The notes: a model not told the origin generated them from the letters alone. Counted from the stretch's first letter, positions 1 to 10,201 are shown. The stretch is 47,266 nt of DNA from Desulfovibrio sp. OH1186_COT-070 (GCF_003860215.1 NZ_RQYH01000014.1:1-47266), one strand, 5' to 3'. Numbers and translations are program-made.

Positions 1-490
1 CGACTTGCGGGAACGCGGCAAGCTTGATTTGCGGGAAGCCTTCATTGACGGGACATTCGCCCCGGCAAAAAAGGGGGCCGTGCCGTTGGTAAAACCAAGC
101 GCGGCAAGGGCACCAAGATCATGGCAGTGGCAGACGCTGCTGGTTTTCCTCTCGCCCTTCACGTGGCAAGCGCGTCGCCTCATGAAGTGACCTTGGTGGA
201 AAACACCTTGGACCGCACGTTTACCAATGAGCTTCCAGGCCGTTTGATCGGCGACAAAGCCTACGACAGCGACAAATTTGACACCAGATTGGAAGAAGCT
301 TGGGCATTGAAATGATCGCCCCGAACCGGAAGAAAAGGGCCAAAACGCAAGATGGCCGCCCCTTGCGGCGTTACCGCCGCCGCTGGAAAGTCGAGCGGCG
401 GTTCGCCTGGCTGCAAAACTTCCGCCGCCTTGTCGTAAGATACGAGTTTCATGCAGAAAACTTTCTGGCAATGGCGCAACTGGCGCCTGA
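1..490 (+). mobile_element. IS5 family (IS427-like) transposase, 3' part, frameshifted remnant
   Basis: The window opens inside a DDE transposase gene whose 5' end lies outside. Three reading frames must be joined to read the protein. The first carries the AFIDGT acidic residue, the second GDKAYDSD, and the third [12 protein letters not shown] followed by [17 protein letters not shown]; together these give the three catalytic acids D, D and E of IS5-type enzymes. The first frame change occurs at A AAA AAG (67-73) and fits programmed -1 frameshifting known in this IS group. The second, near 298-300, reads as a one-base deletion: the second frame runs to a stop at 313-315 while homology continues in the third frame. 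Similarity to known ends fades after about 486 and I could not find a terminal inverted repeat, so the right end may be lost. Probably a non-functional remnant. Assignment rests on motif recognition only. Confidence 0.8.
67..73 (+). other. A AAA AAG slippery heptamer in the transposase gene
   Basis: The in-frame codons are gcA AAA AAG followed by a G run. A -1 slip here moves translation from the frame with the AFIDGT motif into the frame that continues with GRAVGKTKRGKGTK, which restores the expected IS5-type protein. A AAA AAG is a classic -1 slippery sequence in bacterial insertion sequences. That the shift is programmed rather than a mutation is inference. Confidence 0.6.
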
Positions 491-1835
<1,345 letters not shown>

Positions 1836-1865
1836 AACCGGATTTCATGACGCCGCCCGCCCCGC

Positions 1866-1912
1866 GCCGCCCGCCCCTTCCTGCGCGGCCGCGCGGAGAG
1901 GGCGGCTTTTTT
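1866..1912 (+). terminator. Intrinsic terminator between mreB and mreC
   Basis: GCCGCCC (1866-1872) pairs with GGGCGGC (1900-1906), enclosing a further GC-rich stem, and is followed directly by six Ts (1907-1912). It lies 30 bases after mreB, inside what would otherwise be one shape operon, so it probably acts as a partial terminator or marks a transcript boundary. Confidence 0.75.
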
Positions 1913-2061
1913 GCGCGTGCCGTCCCGCCTGCCCGGAGCGCCGGGCACAAACAGCGGGAGCGCGTTTTTCGGCAGCAACAATGTTGGCCTGATCCGGGCC
2001 GGGGGAGCGGGGCCTCCGCCGCCCACACGTACCGGCCACGAGAGGGCAGGAGCGGCCATCC

Positions 2062-2952
2062 GTGATATTGCGGCGTCTTCTCTTTTTTTCGGGCGGCGTG
2101 CTCATTATTTTTCTGGCCATGTATTCCTGGAACCAGCGCACGCAGATTCTGGACAACGTGGCTACCGAAGTCGGCCTGGAACTGACCGGCGCGCTGCTCA
2201 TGCCCGTGCGCTCCCTGCAGAGCGCGGGCGAGGACATCTGGAACCGCTATTTCGACCTTGTGGACGTGCGCCAGGACAACGAGCGCCTGCAAAAGAAAGT
2301 GAAGGAACTGGAAGCCCTCCTGCTGGCCTCCGGTGAGGAGCGGGCCGAACTCAAGCGCCTGCGGGCGCTGCTCAAACTGCCCGTGGACGCCAGTTGGCGG
2401 CCCCTGGGGGCGCGCGTTTTGAGCGGGCGCATAGGCCCCAATGCGGTGCTGGACAGCATCACCATCAACAGGGGCTACACCACGGGCGGCCGCCCCGGCA
2501 CGCCTCTGGTCACCCACATGGGCCTTGTGGGCCGCGTGCTCAAGGCCAGCGCGCACAGTTCCATTGCGCTGCTGCTGACCGACCCCGGCAGCCGCATTGC
2601 CATTTTTTCCCAGAACGAGCGCGCATCGGGCATCCTGACGGGCATGGGGGCCATGCAGGAGCTTGAAGTCAACTTCATGCAGCGCGACGTCACCCTGCGG
2701 CCCGGCGAAATTCTCATCACGTCCGGGCTGGACGGCAAATACCCCAAGGGCATCCCCGCAGCCCGCGTGGTCAGCGCCGCCCCTTCCGACTATACGCAGT
2801 TTCTGGCCGTCAGGGCCGAGCCTCTGGTGGATTTGCGCCATCTGGAAGAAGTGCTGCTGCTGGAGCCCACGGGCCTGCCCGCCTCCCCGCCTGACGATGC
2901 GCCGCCCGCGGAAATTGTGGGGCCGCCAGCCCCCCGCAGGGCGCAGCCGTGA
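2062..2952 (+). CDS. mreC: Rod shape-determining protein MreC
   Basis: Bitopic inner-membrane protein whose periplasmic beta-barrel domain scaffolds and activates the elongasome (PBP2-RodA). The 296-aa protein has one membrane segment at about residues 5-20 (LLFFSGGVLIIFLAMYSW), then a coiled coil around residues 70-110 rich in Glu, Lys and Leu, then the MreC core with HMGLVGRVLKAS and LLLTDPGSRIA. The C-terminal tail is Pro-rich. The start is a GTG at 2062, chosen because AGGAG lies just upstream and because it places the membrane segment at the N-terminus. Its stop overlaps the mreD start by four bases (GTGA), implying translational coupling. Firm call. Confidence 0.95.
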   Translation: MILRRLLFFSGGVLIIFLAMYSWNQRTQILDNVATEVGLELTGALLMPVRSLQSAGEDIWNRYFDLVDVRQDNERLQKKVKELEALLLASGEERAELKRLRALLKLPVDASWRPLGARVLSGRIGPNAVLDSITINRGYTTGGRPGTPLVTHMGLVGRVLKASAHSSIALLLTDPGSRIAIFSQNERASGILTGMGAMQELEVNFMQRDVTLRPGEILITSGLDGKYPKGIPAARVVSAAPSDYTQFLAVRAEPLVDLRHLEEVLLLEPTGLPASPPDDAPPAEIVGPPAPRRAQP

Positions 2953-3419
2953 GCCGCGTCCTGAACATCCTCTGGTGGCTGGCCTTTGTGGCCTGCGCTG
3001 TGGTGACGCAGGCCCTCGTGCCGGGGCTGGACGCTCTGGTGGCGGGGGTTGTGCTGCTCCTGCAGGAAAGGGACTACAAAAACGCCCTCTGGCTGCTGCC
3101 CCTCTTCATTCTTCTGCAAGAAGGCATGGGCACGCGCCCCTTCAGCGCGGCCTTGCTCTGGTATGCGTCTGTCCTGCTTTTTTTCCGGCTGGGGCGCTGG
3201 CTGCTGGAGGTACGCAGTTTTGCCTTTGTTCTGCTGCTTTCGCTTTTTCTGGGCGGCGGCTGCCTTGCCGTGGACTGGCTCATGGCTCCCTTGCAGAACC
3301 TGGCTTTTGATCTGGACGAAAGCGTGAACAAAAGCCTGATCCAGGCCGCATTTCTGCCCTGCGCATGGTTTGTGCTGACCCACATCCGCCCCGGAAGCCC
3401 CCATGTTCTGGAAAACTGA
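2949..3419 (+). CDS. mreD: Rod shape-determining protein MreD
   Basis: Small polytopic inner-membrane partner of MreC in the elongation complex. The 156-aa protein is almost wholly hydrophobic, with about five membrane segments, including ILWWLAFVACAVVTQALV at the N-terminus and FAFVLLLSLFLGGGCLAVDW around residue 100. The GTG start at 2949 overlaps the mreC stop by four bases, and the 3' end overlaps mrdA by 17 bases. Sequence conservation in MreD is low, so the call rests mainly on size, topology and position between mreC and mrdA. Confidence 0.88.
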   Translation: MSRVLNILWWLAFVACAVVTQALVPGLDALVAGVVLLLQERDYKNALWLLPLFILLQEGMGTRPFSAALLWYASVLLFFRLGRWLLEVRSFAFVLLLSLFLGGGCLAVDWLMAPLQNLAFDLDESVNKSLIQAAFLPCAWFVLTHIRPGSPHVLEN

Positions 3420-5310
3420 AAAAAAAACCCTGTCGCTTCCCGATGCCGCCGCCCTGCGCAAGGAAAACGGCTGGGGTGCGCCACAGACCGAAAGCGAGGG
3501 CTATCAGCCGCCGCGTGCGGGCGTCATTTTTTTGCAGGTCATGGTGGGCGTGCTCTTTTTCGTGCTGGTGGTGCGCTTCTGGTATCTTCAGGTGCACCGT
3601 GGCGCGGAATTTTCGCTCCAGGCGCAGAACAACCGCCTGCGCATCGAAAGGATTTTCGCTCCGCGCGGCCGCATTCTGGACGACAGGGGCAATGTGCTGG
3701 CCGACAACCGCACGGCCTACGGCCTTTCCCTGGTGCGCGAGGACTGCCACGACCTGCCCGCAACCCTCGCGCAGATCAGCTCCTGGGCGGACATTCCCCT
3801 GCCCCAGATCTGGGAAAAATTCCGGCAGGACCGCTTCAAGGTCAAACCCTTCGAGCCTCTGCTCATGATCACGGACATGGATTTTGCCCTGATGGCCCGT
3901 ATCGAATCGGAAATCCATGCCTGGCCCGGACTGGAAATCGTTGTGCGCACCAAGCGCCGCTATCCCGAAAAAGATATTTTCTCCCACGTTCTGGGCTATG
4001 TGGCCGAAGCCAACGAACAGGAAATGGCTGCCGACAGCACTCTGGACATGGGCGATCTGGTGGGCAAACAGGGGCTGGAACTGGTGCTGGAAAAAAAGCT
4101 GCGGGGGCGCAAGGGCCTGTATGAGGTGGAGGTGGACGCCCATTCGCGCATTCTGGGCAAACTGCTGCGCGAGGAGCCGCGGGCCGGACACGAGGTGCGC
4201 CTCTCGCTGGACAAGAACCTCCAGCAGGCCGCCTGGGATGCCCTGAACGGCGAAGCTGGCTGCGTGGTGGTCATGGAGCCGGATACGGGAAAGCTGCGTG
4301 CCCTGGTCACATCGCCCGCCTACGACAACAATCTCTTTGCCGCTGGCATCTCCCAGCGCGACTGGGATGCCCTGCGCACCAGCACGCGCTACCCCCTCCA
4401 AAACCGCGTCATCCAGAGCGCCTATCCTCCCGGCTCGGTCTGGAAGCTGGTCATGGGCGCCATGCTGCTGGAAAACAACGTCAATCCGCGCGAGAGCACC
4501 TTCTGTGCCGGTCAGGTCACCCTAGGCAACCAGATTTTCCGTTGCTGGAAGCGCGGCGGGCACGGCAGTCAGGACATGGCCAATTCTCTGGTGCACTCCT
4601 GCGACGTTTACTATTATCTCATGGGCGAGCGCATGGGCATTGACAAAATCGCGGCCTACGCCAAGGCCTGCGGTTTCGGAAGCCCCACAGGCATCGACCT
4701 GCCGCACGAAAAATCCGGCCTGGTCCCCACCCGCGACTGGAAGCGGCGGCGCTTCGGCAAGCCCTGGGTGCGCGGCGAAACCTACAATGTTTCCATCGGG
4801 CAGGGCTATACCCTGGTCACGCCCGTGCAGATGGCGGTATTCGTTTCCGCCCTGCTCAACGGCGGCGACCTGCTCAAGCCCCAACTGGTGGACGATGCCC
4901 CGCGCGAAGTGAAGGGGCGGGTTCCGGCCAAGCCGTCCACATTCCAGTTTCTGGTCGAAGCCATGCGCAAGACCGCCACCGGAGGCACGGCCCGCGTCAT
5001 CAGCCGCAAGGATGCCGACATGGGCGGCAAAACGGGCACAGCCCAGGTGGTCAAACTCAAAATGGCCGCAGGCGACCGCCGCCTGCGCAATTCCGAAATG
5101 GAATACGCCCAGCGCGACCACGCCTGGATCACCACCTGGGGGTCCAAAAACGGCAAGACCTATGTGGTGGTGGTCATGGTGGAGCACGGCGGCGGCGGTT
5201 CCAGCGTGGCCGGCCCGGTGGCCAAAAAGGTCTATGACCATCTTTTCGGAGTCGCCCCGGACGCTCCTGCCCCCGCGCCGTCCCCGGCCGGAGGGGAGCG
5301 GGCCGACTGA
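3403..5310 (+). CDS. mrdA: Penicillin-binding protein 2 (MrdA), elongasome transpeptidase
   Basis: Class B penicillin-binding protein that cross-links peptidoglycan during cylindrical growth, acting with RodA. The 635-aa protein has a roughly 40-residue cytoplasmic N-terminal stretch, a membrane anchor at about residues 41-62, a dimerisation domain opening with APRGRILDDRGNVLADN, and a transpeptidase domain. The active-site serine is in PPGSVWK (Ser345, Lys348), the SxN-type motif is SCD in LVHSCDVYYYL, and the third motif is GGKTGTAQV (Lys543). The ATG at 3403 overlaps the end of mreD by 17 bases, consistent with one polycistronic message, and rodA follows. The SCD triad in place of SxN occurs in other PBP2 proteins. 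Firm call. Confidence 0.96.
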   Translation: MFWKTEKKTLSLPDAAALRKENGWGAPQTESEGYQPPRAGVIFLQVMVGVLFFVLVVRFWYLQVHRGAEFSLQAQNNRLRIERIFAPRGRILDDRGNVLADNRTAYGLSLVREDCHDLPATLAQISSWADIPLPQIWEKFRQDRFKVKPFEPLLMITDMDFALMARIESEIHAWPGLEIVVRTKRRYPEKDIFSHVLGYVAEANEQEMAADSTLDMGDLVGKQGLELVLEKKLRGRKGLYEVEVDAHSRILGKLLREEPRAGHEVRLSLDKNLQQAAWDALNGEAGCVVVMEPDTGKLRALVTSPAYDNNLFAAGISQRDWDALRTSTRYPLQNRVIQSAYPPGSVWKLVMGAMLLENNVNPRESTFCAGQVTLGNQIFRCWKRGGHGSQDMANSLVHSCDVYYYLMGERMGIDKIAAYAKACGFGSPTGIDLPHEKSGLVPTRDWKRRRFGKPWVRGETYNVSIGQGYTLVTPVQMAVFVSALLNGGDLLKPQLVDDAPREVKGRVPAKPSTFQFLVEAMRKTATGGTARVISRKDADMGGKTGTAQVVKLKMAAGDRRLRNSEMEYAQRDHAWITTWGSKNGKTYVVVVMVEHGGGGSSVAGPVAKKVYDHLFGVAPDAPAPAPSPAGGERAD

Positions 5311-5394
5311 CGCCCGAATGGCGGGACAGCGGATGCCGAGGGCGGGCCGCCTTGCCCCGCCCCGAAAGCACAGGAAAAAACGCGCGGAAAGAGC

Positions 5395-6501
5395 ATGGAC
5401 AAAAACCTTTTCAGCTACATCAACTGGAGCCTCGTGGGCTGCATGCTGCTGCTCTATTTCGTGGGTGTGGGCAACCTCTACTCCGCCAGCGGCACCAGAG
5501 TCGAATCCGGACTGGCCTTCAATCCCTTTTACCAGCGGCAGCTCGTCTGGGGACTGTGCGGCCTGATCTGCATGCTGCTGGCCATGCTTTTCGACTACCG
5601 CCGCCTGCGCAATGTGGCCTGGCCGTTTTTTCTGTTCTCCGTATTGCTGCTGCTGCTGGTTCCGCTGACGGGCAAGAGCGTTTACGGGGCCAAACGCTGG
5701 CTTTCGCTGGGCTTCATGAGTATCCAGCCTTCGGAAATGGCAAAGCTTGCGGTGCTCATCCTTGTGGCCCGCATGCTGGCGCGCGACGGCCGCCCCCTGG
5801 GCTGGAAGGACTTCGGGGCCATTCTGCTCACTGTTCTTGTGCCCTGCGGCCTGATCATCACCCAGCCGGATCTGGGCACCACCATGCTGATTCTGCTCAT
5901 GCTGGCGGGCATGATCCTCTTTCACGGCATCAGGGGCTATGTGTTCAAAACCTGCCTGCTGGCCGTCCCCCTGGCGGGGGCATTCATGTGGTTTGTGGGC
6001 ATGCACGGCTACCAGCGCCAGCGCATCCTGACGTTTCTTGACCCCGGCAACGATCCGCGCGGCTCCGGCTACCACATCATCCAGTCCCGCATTGCCATCG
6101 GCTCGGGCGAGATATGGGGCAAGGGTTTTCGCGAGGGAACCCAGAGCCAGTTGAGCTTTCTGCCCGAACGCCATTCGGACTTCGCCCTGGCTGTTTTCGG
6201 CGAAGAATGGGGCTTTGTGGGCTGCGTGGCTCTGGTCACCCTGTTCTGCCTCTTTCTGCTTTCCATCTTTTCCAGCGCGGTACAATCCAAGGACCGTTTT
6301 GGCAGCATGCTGGTGGTGGGCGTCTTCTTTTACTTTTTCTGGCAGATTCTGATCAACATGGGCATGGTGATCGGCATCATGCCGGTAGTGGGCATTCCCC
6401 TGCCCTTCATCAGCTACGGCGGCAGCGCCACTGTGGTCAACTTCGCCCTGCTGGGCATTGTGCTCAACGTGAGCATGCGGCGCTTCATGTTCAAGAGGTG
6501 A
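5395..6501 (+). CDS. rodA: Peptidoglycan glycosyltransferase RodA (SEDS family)
   Basis: SEDS-family polymerase that extends glycan strands from lipid II in partnership with PBP2. The 368-aa protein has about ten membrane segments. Family motifs visible are GAKRWLSLGFMSIQPSEMAK in the first half, LPERHSDFALAVFGEEWGF in the long extracytoplasmic loop (which holds the catalytic Asp of SEDS proteins), and GIPLPFISYGGSATVVN near the C-terminus. The ATG at 5395 is preceded by GGAAAGAGC. It follows mrdA by 84 bases and completes the mreCD-mrdA-rodA set. Firm call. Confidence 0.96.
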   Translation: MDKNLFSYINWSLVGCMLLLYFVGVGNLYSASGTRVESGLAFNPFYQRQLVWGLCGLICMLLAMLFDYRRLRNVAWPFFLFSVLLLLLVPLTGKSVYGAKRWLSLGFMSIQPSEMAKLAVLILVARMLARDGRPLGWKDFGAILLTVLVPCGLIITQPDLGTTMLILLMLAGMILFHGIRGYVFKTCLLAVPLAGAFMWFVGMHGYQRQRILTFLDPGNDPRGSGYHIIQSRIAIGSGEIWGKGFREGTQSQLSFLPERHSDFALAVFGEEWGFVGCVALVTLFCLFLLSIFSSAVQSKDRFGSMLVVGVFFYFFWQILINMGMVIGIMPVVGIPLPFISYGGSATVVNFALLGIVLNVSMRRFMFKR

Positions 6502-6624
6502 GGCCAGGGGCGCATTGCCTGATTGGGAAAAATAGCGCATACTCAACGCAGCACCATACCCAAAAGCGGAAGGCCGCACCGCGCCTTTGCCGGACGGCGG
6601 CGCTGCCCGCACAAGGAGGCATTC

Positions 6625-7179
6625 ATGGCCCAGGATTATTTTCGCGCCCTGAGGGACGTGGCTCTGGTCGTCAACTCCAGCCTGGAGCTCAAGGACGTTC
6701 TGCACAAAATCACCGAACAGACCGCAGCCACCATGGGCTGCAAGGCCAGCACCATCCGCCTGCTGGACAGCACCGGCCGCTTCCTGCTGCCCAGCGCGGC
6801 CTTTGGCCTTTCCGCCACCTATATGCGCAAGGGGCCTGTGGAGGTAAAGCGCAGCGGCATGGACAGCGAAGTGCTTTCCGGCAAGACCATCCACCTCAAG
6901 GACGCAGCGGCTGACGGGCGCTTCCAGTATCCGGATTCGGCCAAGGCCGAAGGCCTTGTTTCCGTTCTTTCCGCTCCGCTCACGGCCGGGGGCAAGGTCA
7001 TCGGGCTGATCCGCGTGTATTCCGCCACGGAGCGCGAATTTTCCGCCGATGAAGAAACCTTCATGCAGGCCGCGGCCGCGGTTTCGGCCCTGGCCATTGA
7101 AAACGCCCGCCTGCACGAGGCATTGCGCAACAATTACGAGCTGCTGGCCAAGCACGCCTACTCTGTGTACGAGGACTGA
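6625..7179 (+). CDS. GAF-domain protein
   Basis: A 184-aa soluble protein made almost entirely of one GAF domain (from LKDVLHKITEQTAATMGCKA to the final helix ALAIENARLHEAL). GAF domains bind small ligands or sense redox and usually sit in larger signalling proteins; here no output domain is attached. An AAGGAGG ribosome-binding site seven bases before the ATG at 6625 decides the start; an earlier in-frame ATG at 6523 lacks one. It lies between rodA and gap, 56 bases from gap, so it may be co-transcribed with either. Its ligand cannot be told from the sequence. A role linking metabolic state to GAPDH or wall synthesis would be speculation. Confidence 0.85.
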   Translation: MAQDYFRALRDVALVVNSSLELKDVLHKITEQTAATMGCKASTIRLLDSTGRFLLPSAAFGLSATYMRKGPVEVKRSGMDSEVLSGKTIHLKDAAADGRFQYPDSAKAEGLVSVLSAPLTAGGKVIGLIRVYSATEREFSADEETFMQAAAAVSALAIENARLHEALRNNYELLAKHAYSVYED

Positions 7180-7235
7180 AAAACTCCCCCTTTTCGGCGG
7201 AAAACATCTTTCACGAGCACAAACAAGGACAACAC

Positions 7236-8252
7236 ATGAACAAGATCAGGATCGGCATCAACGGCTTTGGCCGCATCGGCAGGCAGGTTTTCCGGGCGCT
7301 GCACCAGAGCTACCGTGACCGCGTGGAGGTTGTGGCCATCAACGACCTTTTTGACGCGGAGACCAATTTTCATCTTCTCGAATACGATTCCGTCTACGGA
7401 CGCGCCCACCTGAACGCCCGCATCGACGGGCAGGAAGTGAGCGTGGACGACTGGAAAGTCCACTGCTTTGCCGAGCGCGACCCCAAGCAGCTCGCCTGGG
7501 GCGCGCACGGCGTGGACATTGTGGTGGAAAGCACGGGCATCTTCCGCAGCGCCGCGCAGACAGCCGTGCATCTGGAAAACGGCGCCAAAAAGGTCATCAT
7601 TACCGCGCCCGCCAAAGAAGAAGACATCACCATCGTCATGGGCGTCAACCACGCGCAGTATGACCCCGCCAAGCACCACATCGTGTCCAACGCCTCCTGC
7701 ACCACCAACTGCCTGGCTCCGGTGGCCCTGGTCCTGCAACGCAATTTCGGCATCCAGATCGGCAACATGACCACCATCCACGCCTACACCAACGACCAGC
7801 GCATTCTGGACATGGCCCACAAGGACCCGCGCCGCGCGCGCGCCGCGGCCTGCAATATCATCCCCACCTCCACCGGCGCGGCCCAGGCCGTGGCCAAGGT
7901 CATTCCCGAACTCAAGGGCAAGTTCTCGGGCTATTCGCTGCGCGTGCCCACGCCCACCGTGTCTGTGGTGGATTTCAGCGGCATTCTGGAAAAGAAAACC
8001 GACACCGAAACCCTGCTGGCCCACCTCAGGGAAGCCTCGGAAACCTACCTCAAGGGCGTGCTGGACTATAACGACAAGCCGCTGGTTTCCATGGACTTCA
8101 AGGGCAATCCCGCCTCCTCCATTCTGGAAGCCCCCTACACCTCGGTGCAGGACGGCCAGATGGTCAAGGTGGTGGCCTGGTACGACAACGAATGGGGCTA
8201 TTCCAACCGGGTCTGCGACCTGGCCTGCCTCATGGGAGAAAAAGGACTGTAG
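7236..8252 (+). CDS. gap: Glyceraldehyde-3-phosphate dehydrogenase, type I
   Basis: Converts glyceraldehyde 3-phosphate, phosphate and NAD+ to 1,3-bisphosphoglycerate in glycolysis and gluconeogenesis. The 338-aa length is typical. The Rossmann motif INGFGRIGRQVFRAL opens the protein, the catalytic cysteine is Cys155 in SNASCTTNCLAPVA, and the C-terminal WYDNEWGYSNRV is the classical signature. Asp at the end of the second strand (AINDLFD) suggests NAD+ rather than NADP+ preference. The ATG at 7236 has an AAGGA upstream. A terminator 100 bases downstream closes the unit. Firm call. Confidence 0.97.
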   Translation: MNKIRIGINGFGRIGRQVFRALHQSYRDRVEVVAINDLFDAETNFHLLEYDSVYGRAHLNARIDGQEVSVDDWKVHCFAERDPKQLAWGAHGVDIVVESTGIFRSAAQTAVHLENGAKKVIITAPAKEEDITIVMGVNHAQYDPAKHHIVSNASCTTNCLAPVALVLQRNFGIQIGNMTTIHAYTNDQRILDMAHKDPRRARAAACNIIPTSTGAAQAVAKVIPELKGKFSGYSLRVPTPTVSVVDFSGILEKKTDTETLLAHLREASETYLKGVLDYNDKPLVSMDFKGNPASSILEAPYTSVQDGQMVKVVAWYDNEWGYSNRVCDLACLMGEKGL

Positions 8253-8354
8253 GCCCGAAGGCAACCCGCCACGCGCGGCGCAAGCAGCATGACCGGAGCG
8301 GGCGGCAGCAATCCGGCTGCGCCGCATTTTCAAACCCTGCCGCAGAGCACAAAA

Positions 8355-8388
8355 GCCGCCCGTGCGTACCACACGGGCGGCTTTTTTT
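8355..8388. terminator. Bidirectional intrinsic terminator between gap and motB
   Basis: A perfect 10-bp stem, GCCGCCCGTG (8355-8364) with CACGGGCGGC (8372-8381), has a 7-base loop. It is followed by seven Ts and preceded by four As, so it can serve gap on the + strand and, more weakly, motB on the - strand. Confidence 0.85.
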
Positions 8389-8428
8389 GCGCCAAAACAA
8401 TTTCCGCTTCAGCTCTCTGGCGGGGCGC

Positions 8429-9139
8429 TCAATACACCACGCTGTACGACATGACCTCCGGCCGGTGGAAGAAAAATTCCACGCGGCGGTTCAGAGTCCT
8501 GCTCTGCTCGTCAATGCCGGGCTTGAGCGGGCGGGTATCGCCATAGCTCACGGCGCGCATGCGCGTGGGCTTGATGCCGTGCGTGGCAAGATAATTGACC
8601 ATGGCCGAGGCGCGCGCGCCCGAAAGCTCCCAGGCCGAGGCATAGGGGGGGGCTGCTTCGGTGGAGTCGGCGTGGCCGCGCACCACAAGGTACAGATTGT
8701 ATTCGTTCATGAGGTTGAGCACCGAGGCGAGCACCTTGGCGCCCCCGGGCTGCAGTTCCACGCTGCCGGGCGCAAACATGACGTCGGAATTGACGCGCAA
8801 CTGCACGCCCACGTCATCGGCGCTGATGCCCGAAGCGCTCTGGGGCACGGCATCGGCCATAAGCATTTGCCGGGTTTTCTGCGCAATGGCGTAGTGGGAC
8901 TGCTCCACCTCGCTGATCTTTATGTCGCGGGCGTCGATTTTGTCCGTATTCTGGATAAAGGGATTGTTGGAAACCGGAGAACTGGAACTGGAGTCGAAAT
9001 TGCGCTCCCCGCTGAAGTACGCGGCAAGCCCTGCCTTGGTGTCCGGCGGAACCATGCTGAGCACCCAGAGCAGGAGAAAAAACGCCATCATGGCCGTCAC
9101 AAAGTCGGCATAGGCCACTTTCCACGCGCCGCCGCCCAT
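8429..9139 (-). CDS. motB: Flagellar motor stator protein MotB
   Basis: Stator subunit that anchors the MotA/B ion channel to peptidoglycan. The 236-aa protein starts MGGGAWKVAYADFVTAMMAF, where Asp12 is the conserved ion-binding acid at the base of the single membrane segment. A linker follows, then an OmpA-like peptidoglycan-binding domain with VRGHADSTEAAP, ELSGARASAMVNYL and NRRVEFFF. The N-terminus is shorter than in many MotBs, which carry a basic extension, but no in-frame start lies just upstream and AAGGAG precedes this ATG. It is 74 bases downstream of motA and shares its transcript. No other flagellar gene is nearby. Firm call. Confidence 0.94.
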   Translation of the reverse strand: MGGGAWKVAYADFVTAMMAFFLLLWVLSMVPPDTKAGLAAYFSGERNFDSSSSSPVSNNPFIQNTDKIDARDIKISEVEQSHYAIAQKTRQMLMADAVPQSASGISADDVGVQLRVNSDVMFAPGSVELQPGGAKVLASVLNLMNEYNLYLVVRGHADSTEAAPPYASAWELSGARASAMVNYLATHGIKPTRMRAVSYGDTRPLKPGIDEQSRTLNRRVEFFFHRPEVMSYSVVY

Positions 9140-9213
9140 AGGCAGACTCCTTGTGCTGTCTTGCTGTTTTTGCGGCGCGGGCGGAGCGCGCCTGCCGCTC
9201 CGCCGCCGTCAGG

Positions 9214-10062
9214 CTAGCCGCTCTTGAGCTTTTCTTCCATTTCCGCAAAAGCGGGACGGAAAGGATAGGGTATGGCCCTGCGCCCGTATTCCACGGCAAT
9301 GAGGGGCGTGGAGCCGCGAATGGCGGCGGCCACGGCCTCCTTGATGCAGTTGTAGAAAAAATGCTCCTCGGCCATGTAGTTTTCCAGCTTGGCCCCCATG
9401 GGGCCGAACAGGCCGTAGCAGGTCAGAATGCCGAAAAACGTGCCCACCAGAGCCGCGCCGATGTAGTGCCCCAGAACTTCCGGCGGCTCGTTGATCTTGC
9501 CCATGGCCAGCACCACGCCCAGAACGCAGGCCACGATGCCCATGCCGGGCAGGGACTCCGCCATGTGGGTCACGGCGTGCGCGGGCAGAATGCCTTCTTC
9601 GTGCATGGTATGGATGTCCACATCCATCAGGCTGTCAATGTCCGCCGGGTCGCCGGTGGTCAGATACACGCGCAGGGTGTCGCCAATAAAATTGACGAGC
9701 TGCGTGTCTTTGGAAATATTGGGATATTTGCTGAAAATGGGGCTGGATTCGGGTTTTTCCACATCGCTTTCAATGCTGATGACGCCCTCGCGGTGCATCT
9801 TGGAAAAAAGCCCGTACAGCAGGGCAAGGGCTTCCAGATAGCGGCTCTTGCTGGAGCCGGGGTCAGCGGCCAGATGCTTGAGGCTCTTGATGACCAGACC
9901 AAAGGTATATTTTGTCTGCGAGGCAAAGAACGCGCCCATAGCGCAGCCGAGAATGATGATGAATTCGGCAGGCTGAAAAAGGACGGCCCATTCTCCGTGG
10001 GCCATGGTGTAGCCAACAAAGATCGAAACCGCAACGATAACCAGACCGATAATTAAGTACAT
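9214..10062 (-). CDS. motA: Flagellar motor stator protein MotA
   Basis: Multi-pass stator subunit that couples ion flow through the MotA/B channel to torque on FliG. The 282-aa protein begins MYLIIGLVIVAVSIFVGY, has a second membrane segment at PAEFIIILGCAMGAFFAS, a large charged cytoplasmic loop and the channel-forming pair around AESLPGMGIVACVLGVVLAM, which holds the conserved Pro. The reading frame stays open upstream, but the start at 10062 is preferred because it places the first membrane helix at the N-terminus, with GGCGGA just before it. It precedes motB in a two-gene unit. Firm call. Confidence 0.95.
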   Translation of the reverse strand: MYLIIGLVIVAVSIFVGYTMAHGEWAVLFQPAEFIIILGCAMGAFFASQTKYTFGLVIKSLKHLAADPGSSKSRYLEALALLYGLFSKMHREGVISIESDVEKPESSPIFSKYPNISKDTQLVNFIGDTLRVYLTTGDPADIDSLMDVDIHTMHEEGILPAHAVTHMAESLPGMGIVACVLGVVLAMGKINEPPEVLGHYIGAALVGTFFGILTCYGLFGPMGAKLENYMAEEHFFYNCIKEAVAAAIRGSTPLIAVEYGRRAIPYPFRPAFAEMEEKLKSG

Positions 10063-10171
10063 AATTCCGCCGTGCTGTCTTGATCCGGATGGGCGTGGGG
10101 CGGCGCGATCCTCCGGTCGCCGCCGGGCCGCAAAACCTTCTGTACTGCTGAACGGTTTGTGCGGAAAAATC

Positions 10172-10201
10172 TTTATAGCACAGTTGCATGCCTGTTGTAC
10201 A
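10172..10201 (-). promoter_or_regulatory. Possible promoter for motAB
   Basis: On the - strand TGTACA (10201-10196) and TATAAA (10177-10172) are separated by 18 bases, about 110 bases before motA. A nearby GG...GC pair resembles a sigma-54 site but its spacing is one base too long. Modest evidence. Confidence 0.35.

Noticed and set aside
4522..7155. An 877-aa open frame on the - strand opposite mrdA, rodA and the GAF gene
   Set aside because: Antisense shadow, rich in His, Gly, Ala and Gln as expected from reversed GC-rich codons. The three + strand genes are certain.
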